Part shown: positions 61,279 through 64,000 of the stretch, piece after piece
Numbering within the stretch: the stretch's first letter is position 1
How the letters are laid out: every line of letters starts with the position of its first letter
Source: Flavobacterium sp. ACN6
Lineage (GTDB): Bacteria > Bacteroidota > Bacteroidia > Flavobacteriales > Flavobacteriaceae
Direction: 5' to 3'
NCBI RefSeq assembly: GCF_002304005.1
Contig: NZ_MRCQ01000017.1
Coordinates: forward strand, 1-64,000
Length of the DNA: 64,000 nucleotides
Notes under the pieces: generated by a model
The model's database searches: none
Seen by the model: the letters and a program-made list of their open reading frames with translations, nothing else
What the model was told of the DNA's origin: nothing
Program-made: the position numbers and the translations under genes

Positions 61279-61794
61279 ATGAAAAAGCCGTTAAAAATAT
61301 TTTTGTCCCTAACTGTTTTGATTCTTTTATCCTTTCTAATAACTAAAATAATTTTTAGAATAAATCAAAAAAATGAAGTTGCAAAAAACATCAAAATAAT
61401 ACCTGAATTTTCATTTCAGGATATTAATGGAGTTTTATTCAAAAATCGAAATTTAAAGGAAAACGCAGCTACGATATTCCTATATTTTAATACTGAATGT
61501 GAGTTTTGTAATTCAGAAACCGAAATAATACAGAAGAACATTGAGAAATTTGAAAATATAAAATTGATATTTATATCAATTGAACAGCCAGAAAAGATTA
61601 AAAATTTTGCTCAACATTATCAATTATTAAAATATGATAACATTCATTTTCTCTGTGATAAGCAAGCTAGTTTCGGCACTAAATTCGACGTTACTGCTTT
61701 ACCTACAATTTTAATTTACAACAGTCAAAAACAATTAATCGAAAAAATAAAAGGTCAGGTAAAAATTGATTATTTATTACAAAAAATAAAATAA
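61279..61794 (+). CDS. Membrane-anchored thioredoxin-like protein
   Basis: A 171-residue protein with an N-terminal membrane anchor (about residues 7-26) and a periplasmic thioredoxin fold of the AhpC-TSA/TlpA type: FSFQDINGVLFKNRNLKE, FNTECEFCNSE with CxxC at C74 and C77, and the cis-Pro loop in DVTALPTILIYN. It is suited to make or reduce a disulfide in an exported peptide, here possibly C36-C78 of the precursor. It is 3 bases from the next gene, so is in the same operon. Confidence 0.87.
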   Translation: MKKPLKIFLSLTVLILLSFLITKIIFRINQKNEVAKNIKIIPEFSFQDINGVLFKNRNLKENAATIFLYFNTECEFCNSETEIIQKNIEKFENIKLIFISIEQPEKIKNFAQHYQLLKYDNIHFLCDKQASFGTKFDVTALPTILIYNSQKQLIEKIKGQVKIDYLLQKIK

Positions 61795-61797
61795 ACA

Positions 61798-62640
61798 ATG
61801 ACAAAAACAACTTCTATTGCGATGCTTACTTGTTGGTATGGTGAGTATCCTTGGTATTTTCCATATTTTATACATTCATGTGCTTACAATCCTAGTGTAG
61901 ACTTCATAATCATAACAAATAATCTCAATCCTATTGCAGATAAGCCTGAGAATGTAAAAATTGTCTATAAAACCCCAGATGACATTCGCAACTTAGCTTC
62001 AGAAAAACTTGGCTTTTCTGTCAATCTCGAATACCCATACAAACTATGTGATTTCAAACCAGCGTATGGTTTTATTTTCTCAAACTTATTAAAAGATTAT
62101 GCTTTTTGGGGTCACGGAGATATTGATATGGTTTATGGTAATATACGAGAATTCATGACCGAAGAACTACTTTTAGAATATGATGTTGTAAGTAGTCGGC
62201 ATGATTTTATAACAGGTACATTTTGTTTGTATAGAAACATAGAATTAACAAATACTTTGTTTATGCAAAGCATAGATTATAAAATGGTCTTTAGCAGACC
62301 TGAGCATTTTTGTTTTGACGAGTGCAACTTTTTATTTTATGAACTTCAAAACGGCGCTTCTATATTTGACTTTCCTGACCGCATACAGAGTATGACTTGG
62401 GTTGTAAAACAAGCAGCAAAAGAAGGGAAAATAAAAGCTTTTTTCGATTTCATAATTGTGGAAGGTCTTCCCGGAGATGTAAAATGGGACAATGGAGTTA
62501 TATTGTATAAAGATGAATTTGAAGGAATGTATTACAATTTGATTCGGCTGAAGAATGTTTGCAAAGATCATGTTCCTCTAAATCCAATTCCAAACATTTT
62601 CTATTTTACACCAAACGATATTGTTAAAGATAAAATATAG
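61798..62640 (+). CDS. DUF6625 family glycosyltransferase-like protein
   Basis: A 280-residue protein with IAMLTCWYGEYPWYFPYFIHSCAYNPSVDFIIITNN at the start and a DxD-like metal site (GHGDIDMVYG, D108 and D110), then DVVSSRHDFITGTFCLYRN. These agree with the DUF6625 family, GT-A-fold glycosyltransferase relatives usually seen in polysaccharide clusters. Here it lies between a thioredoxin-like gene and a C39 exporter, so the target may be the peptide (glycocin-like). Whether it glycosylates the peptide or a surface polymer is open. Confidence 0.8.
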   Translation: MTKTTSIAMLTCWYGEYPWYFPYFIHSCAYNPSVDFIIITNNLNPIADKPENVKIVYKTPDDIRNLASEKLGFSVNLEYPYKLCDFKPAYGFIFSNLLKDYAFWGHGDIDMVYGNIREFMTEELLLEYDVVSSRHDFITGTFCLYRNIELTNTLFMQSIDYKMVFSRPEHFCFDECNFLFYELQNGASIFDFPDRIQSMTWVVKQAAKEGKIKAFFDFIIVEGLPGDVKWDNGVILYKDEFEGMYYNLIRLKNVCKDHVPLNPIPNIFYFTPNDIVKDKI

Positions 62641-62661
62641 TCTTTTATAATTGCTTCATCA

Positions 62662-64000
62662 ATGATTTCAAAACATATAAAAAACACACATACATTACAA
62701 CTCGACAGGTCAGATTGTGGAGTTGCTTGTTTGTTATCAATAATTAAATTTTACAAAGGCAATTATTCCCTTGAGAAACATAGAGAATTAAGTGGCACAA
62801 CCTCACAAGGAACAACTATGTTAGGTTTGTACGAAGTAGCCAACAAACTGGGTTTTGATGCCGACGGATTTAATATTTCGATAGACATCATAAAAGAACA
62901 TGGAGAACCTGCTATCTTACAAATCAAAACAAAAAATAATTATGACCATTATGTAATTTGTTATGGATACAATAAGCAACAAGGTTTTATAATTGGAGAT
63001 CCTGCTAAAGGAGTAAAATATGTATCCGAAACACATCTTGATAAATTCTGGCAATCCAAAAATTGTTTATTTCTGTCTCCAAATTCAAAATTTGTAGCCG
63101 AAAAAGAAATAGAAAAAACTAAGAAAAAATATTTTATAAACTTACTCAGAGATGATTTTAAACTATTACTCTTTTCTACCATTATTGGTGTTTTTGTTGC
63201 CGGACTGGGAATGGCAATGTCTATCTTTTCTCAAAAATTAATTGACGATATATTACCTTCAAACAATATAAAAAAATTAGTTTCTGGAATCGCTTTATTA
63301 TCCATTTTGCTTTTTGCCAGAGTTGGACTATCAATTTTAAGACAACACTTTTTAATTCAACAATCTAAAGATTTTAATAACAGAATAAATAATACCTTTT
63401 TTTCTTCATTATTACAGTTGCCTAAACTTTTTTTCAACACAAGAAAAATAGGCGAATTAATAGCACGATTAAATGACACACAACGAATACAAAATGTTAT
63501 CAAAACTTTATCCAGTTCATTGGTTATTGATACATTAGTTGCACTTATTTCTTTAGTGTTTTTATTTAGTTACTCATGGGAGTTAGGAATAATTTCGTTA
63601 CTAAGCTTACCTATTTATTTTTATATAATTTACAGAAACAATAAAAGCATAATACAATCACAACTTGATGTAATGCAAAACTATGCCTTGACTGAAAGTA
63701 ATTTTATCAATACGATTCAAGGTATTTCAACAATAAAAAACAACAACAAACAATCTGTTTTTGATAAACTTAATCAGAATATTTTTTCTGGTTTTCAGGA
63801 AAAAATATTCAATTTAGGGAAAATAAATATCTCTCTATCATGGCAATCAGGTTTTGCAAGTGTTATATTTTTAATCGGAGTTCTCATTTATGCCTCAATT
63901 CAGGTTTTCAATAATGAAATTAAAATTGGAGAATTAATGGCTGTTTTAGGAATTGTAAGCACCCTACTACCTTCAATTGCTAATCTCGCATTAATTTCAA
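62662..64000 (+). CDS. C39 peptidase-containing ABC exporter, partial
   Basis: The first 446 codons of a peptidase-containing ABC transporter; the gene continues beyond the window. Residues 1-130 form a C39 protease with Cys19 (LDRSDCGVACLLSIIKFY), His96 (NYDHYVICYGY) and Asp113 (FIIGDPAKG), all intact. From about residue 155 there is an ABC transmembrane domain (IIGVFVAGLGMAMSIFSQKLIDDILP, FFNTRKIGELIARLNDTQRI). The ATP-binding domain is not in the window. Function: cleave double-glycine leaders and export the peptide across the inner membrane. Confidence 0.93.
   Translation, partial: MISKHIKNTHTLQLDRSDCGVACLLSIIKFYKGNYSLEKHRELSGTTSQGTTMLGLYEVANKLGFDADGFNISIDIIKEHGEPAILQIKTKNNYDHYVICYGYNKQQGFIIGDPAKGVKYVSETHLDKFWQSKNCLFLSPNSKFVAEKEIEKTKKKYFINLLRDDFKLLLFSTIIGVFVAGLGMAMSIFSQKLIDDILPSNNIKKLVSGIALLSILLFARVGLSILRQHFLIQQSKDFNNRINNTFFSSLLQLPKLFFNTRKIGELIARLNDTQRIQNVIKTLSSSLVIDTLVALISLVFLFSYSWELGIISLLSLPIYFYIIYRNNKSIIQSQLDVMQNYALTESNFINTIQGISTIKNNNKQSVFDKLNQNIFSGFQEKIFNLGKINISLSWQSGFASVIFLIGVLIYASIQVFNNEIKIGELMAVLGIVSTLLPSIANLALIS

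Noticed and set aside
62332..62571. Minus-strand ORF opposite the DUF6625 gene
   Set aside because: Shadow of the glycosyltransferase-like coding sequence; low-complexity Phe/Ile-rich translation due to AT richness.

Overview
The window is chromosomal DNA from a Flavobacterium-like member of the Bacteroidota. Evidence is the AT-rich sequence, promoters of the TTG-N17..21-TAnnTTTG type, an exbB-exbD-exbD-tonB cluster, several DUF3857 proteins, and a bacterial kynurenine 3-monooxygenase plus kynureninase. No rRNA, tRNA, CRISPR array, transposase or prophage was found.

Layout. 0.4-4.3 kb holds a LolC/E-like ABC permease, a YkgJ cysteine-cluster protein, a methyltransferase, a YfiT/DinB protein and queE. 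4.4-10.1 kb is one minus-strand operon for energising the outer membrane (exbB, two exbD, tonB, a small membrane protein, a PstS-like lipoprotein, a TPR protein). 10.5-28.3 kb is a mixed accessory stretch: HerA/DUF853 ATPase, kynurenine monooxygenase, acetyltransferase, secreted hydrolases, an RDD membrane protein, penicillin acylase, an AsmA-like protein, a large protein of unknown function, a glycine-zipper lipoprotein and kynureninase. 28.6-44.5 kb is almost entirely minus strand and carries aromatic amino acid synthesis (pheA, aminotransferase, tyrA, DAHP synthase-chorismate mutase, aroA) with rsgA, dtd, a MazG-like protein, queA and an array of DUF3857 proteins. 44.6-45.5 kb has a toxin-antitoxin pair whose toxin is interrupted. 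45.7-59.5 kb is housekeeping (nrdA, nrdB, MarC, S41 protease, dCMP deaminase, HupE, TerB, fbp, aspartate kinase).

The most notable regulatory signal is an unannotated Phe/Tyr-rich leader peptide (44349-44429) followed by mutually exclusive antiterminator and terminator hairpins just before pheA: a complete ribosome-mediated attenuator for the Phe/Tyr operon.

The most notable system is at the right edge (59.6-64.0 kb, running off the window): a divergent XRE regulator, a peptide precursor with a double-glycine-type leader, two membrane proteins, a membrane-anchored thioredoxin-like protein, a GT-A-like DUF6625 protein and a C39-peptidase ABC exporter. The gene content resembles a glycocin/bacteriocin cluster such as sublancin, but in a Bacteroidota background. 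This region is visibly more AT-rich than the housekeeping genes.

Smaller observations: a 64-codon relic of a third DUF3857 paralogue between two intact ones, both of which have lost transglutaminase catalytic residues; short tandem repeats of 7-bp period at many gene edges, including inside the aroA N-terminus and on both sides of a four-helix-bundle gene; and several families of dispersed palindromes.
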